Shown here: positions 63,090 to 64,000 of the stretch, one piece after another | How the letters are laid out: each line of letters starts with the position of its first letter | Position numbering within the stretch: the first letter of the stretch is position 1 | Assembly: GCA_900239685.1 (NCBI GenBank) | Contig: OENT01000415.1 | Coordinates: 56,705-120,704, forward strand | DNA from: Rotaria macrura | Lineage: Eukaryota; Rotifera; Eurotatoria; Philodinida; Philodinidae | Direction of reading: 5' to 3' | Length of the DNA stretch: 64,000 nucleotides | The notes under the pieces: model-generated | What the model saw: only the letters and a program-made list of their open reading frames with translations | Databases searched by the model: none | Told to the model about the DNA's origin: nothing | Program-made: the position numbers and the translations under genes

Positions 63090-64000
63090 TAATAACTGTT
63101 TGATGATATCAAAAAACATTTCTCTAATAAATTTGAAGTTTTCCTTTTCTAAAACAGTTATTCTCGAAGGAACTGAGCTAAGGTTTTTGTGCCCAGTTAT
63201 TATCCTATTGTCCATTTCAGAACTAAATGGAAATTAGAATACAAGATTGTTCATTCTGCTACTTATATAGCATATCAAAGATATAACAGAAATAAATGAC
63301 TGATAATTCTACTTCTTACGGTATACCAAAAGTAGTGACAGCGACAATTGAATACTATATAGTAAACTATAAGAAATTTTCTCTCTATATAGTCTGAGGG
63401 AGACGATAATGCTCTATTTTTCTATGAGATTTTATCACACTTTAACTAGCATTACATAATAATAAAACTTCCATACGTTGCATGGGTGTGGGTTTCATGT
63501 GCAGATGGAACACACCCACATCCTCTGCTTATTTTCGTACTGCTCTATCTATGTATCTTCATGACTACAACTAAGACTATCTTAAATTTAGAGACGAGAT
63601 GATTCACTCGCGGACTAGTGATAATGCTTCCTATTTTTCTTGTAATTGGCATTAATCTATAAAGGGAAGATTGAAATCAATGAAAAGTAGTTATTTGATT
63701 CCCTAACTACAATGGAGTATCTGATTCTAATAAGACCTGCCCTCTCATTGATTTATCATCAAACATTTATTGATTGATTCATTTGAATTCATGCGTCTTC
63801 TATTAATACATATCATCTTTAGGCACCCGTCTGAACAATCTAGTGTCTTATAAGAGATGGTATCCTCACTATTTGGTTTTTTTCTAATCTTTTACGAATG
63901 GCAACTACTATTCATATATATTTAAGTTATATGCTGTTATTCGTCCTCTGGATTCATCGAATGATTGAGAGAAATTTTTTATGGATCATTGTCGTAATGA
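63090..64000. other. No gene; CCCACA-rich patch
   Basis: AT-rich flank of the secreted-protein gene. At 63480-63525 lies GGGTGTGGGTTTCATGTGC followed by ACACACCCACATCC, a short inverted pair of telomere-like strings. Nothing else is supported. Confidence 0.4.

Noticed and set aside
1-64000. tRNA, rRNA, CRISPR or plasmid-type origin
   Set aside because: Nothing with the needed structure was seen by eye; a covariance-model scan would be needed to exclude tRNAs.

Overview
The window looks like nuclear DNA of a small invertebrate, most probably a bdelloid rotifer. The evidence is AT-rich sequence, genes broken by many 46-90 nt GT-AG introns, animal genes (vasa-type helicase, LC8 dynein light chain, Ig/FN3 adhesion protein, MACPF-EGF protein), B-box and F-box-like families of the kind that are expanded in bdelloids, many short foldback DNA elements, and scattered TGTGGG/CCCACA-rich patches that resemble the bdelloid telomere unit. 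The species assignment is inference. No rRNA, tRNA or CRISPR array was recognised.

Layout. 1-1.8 kb: decayed non-LTR retrotransposon. 2.7-3.2 kb: inverted-repeat element. 4.6-13.2 kb (minus): a MACPF pore-forming-type secreted protein whose EGF exons appear to lie far downstream in introns that have collected hairpin elements. 13.2-26.4 kb: mostly non-coding, with several hairpin elements, an F-box-like pseudogene at 20.8-21.7 kb, and a 1.65 kb near-palindrome with a smaller hairpin element nested in one arm. 26.6-27.0 kb (minus): a complete three-exon LC8 dynein light chain. 31.7-44.0 kb (plus): the dominant feature, a giant gene of about 3,800 codons. It encodes Gly-rich collagen-like blocks, a full SecA-type ATPase motor, TPR-like and hydrophobic segments, and a C-terminal zinc deaminase domain of the kind seen in bacterial polymorphic toxins. 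47.2-51.5 kb (minus): decaying Ig/FN3 adhesion gene (Sidekick-like). 51.9-55.3 kb (minus): vasa-like DEAD-box helicase with several altered catalytic motifs. 57.1-57.9 kb (minus): B-box/coiled-coil protein. 62.1-63.1 kb (plus): secreted beta-propeller-like protein with a frameshift.

These genes do not form an operon or one obvious pathway. The best candidate for an undescribed system is the SecA-deaminase fusion: a bacterial-type translocation motor and a bacterial-toxin-type nucleic-acid or nucleotide deaminase joined in a eukaryotic, intron-containing gene. Two competing splice acceptors would decide whether the deaminase is included. All exon joins were made by eye from splice signals and reading phase, and need transcript support.
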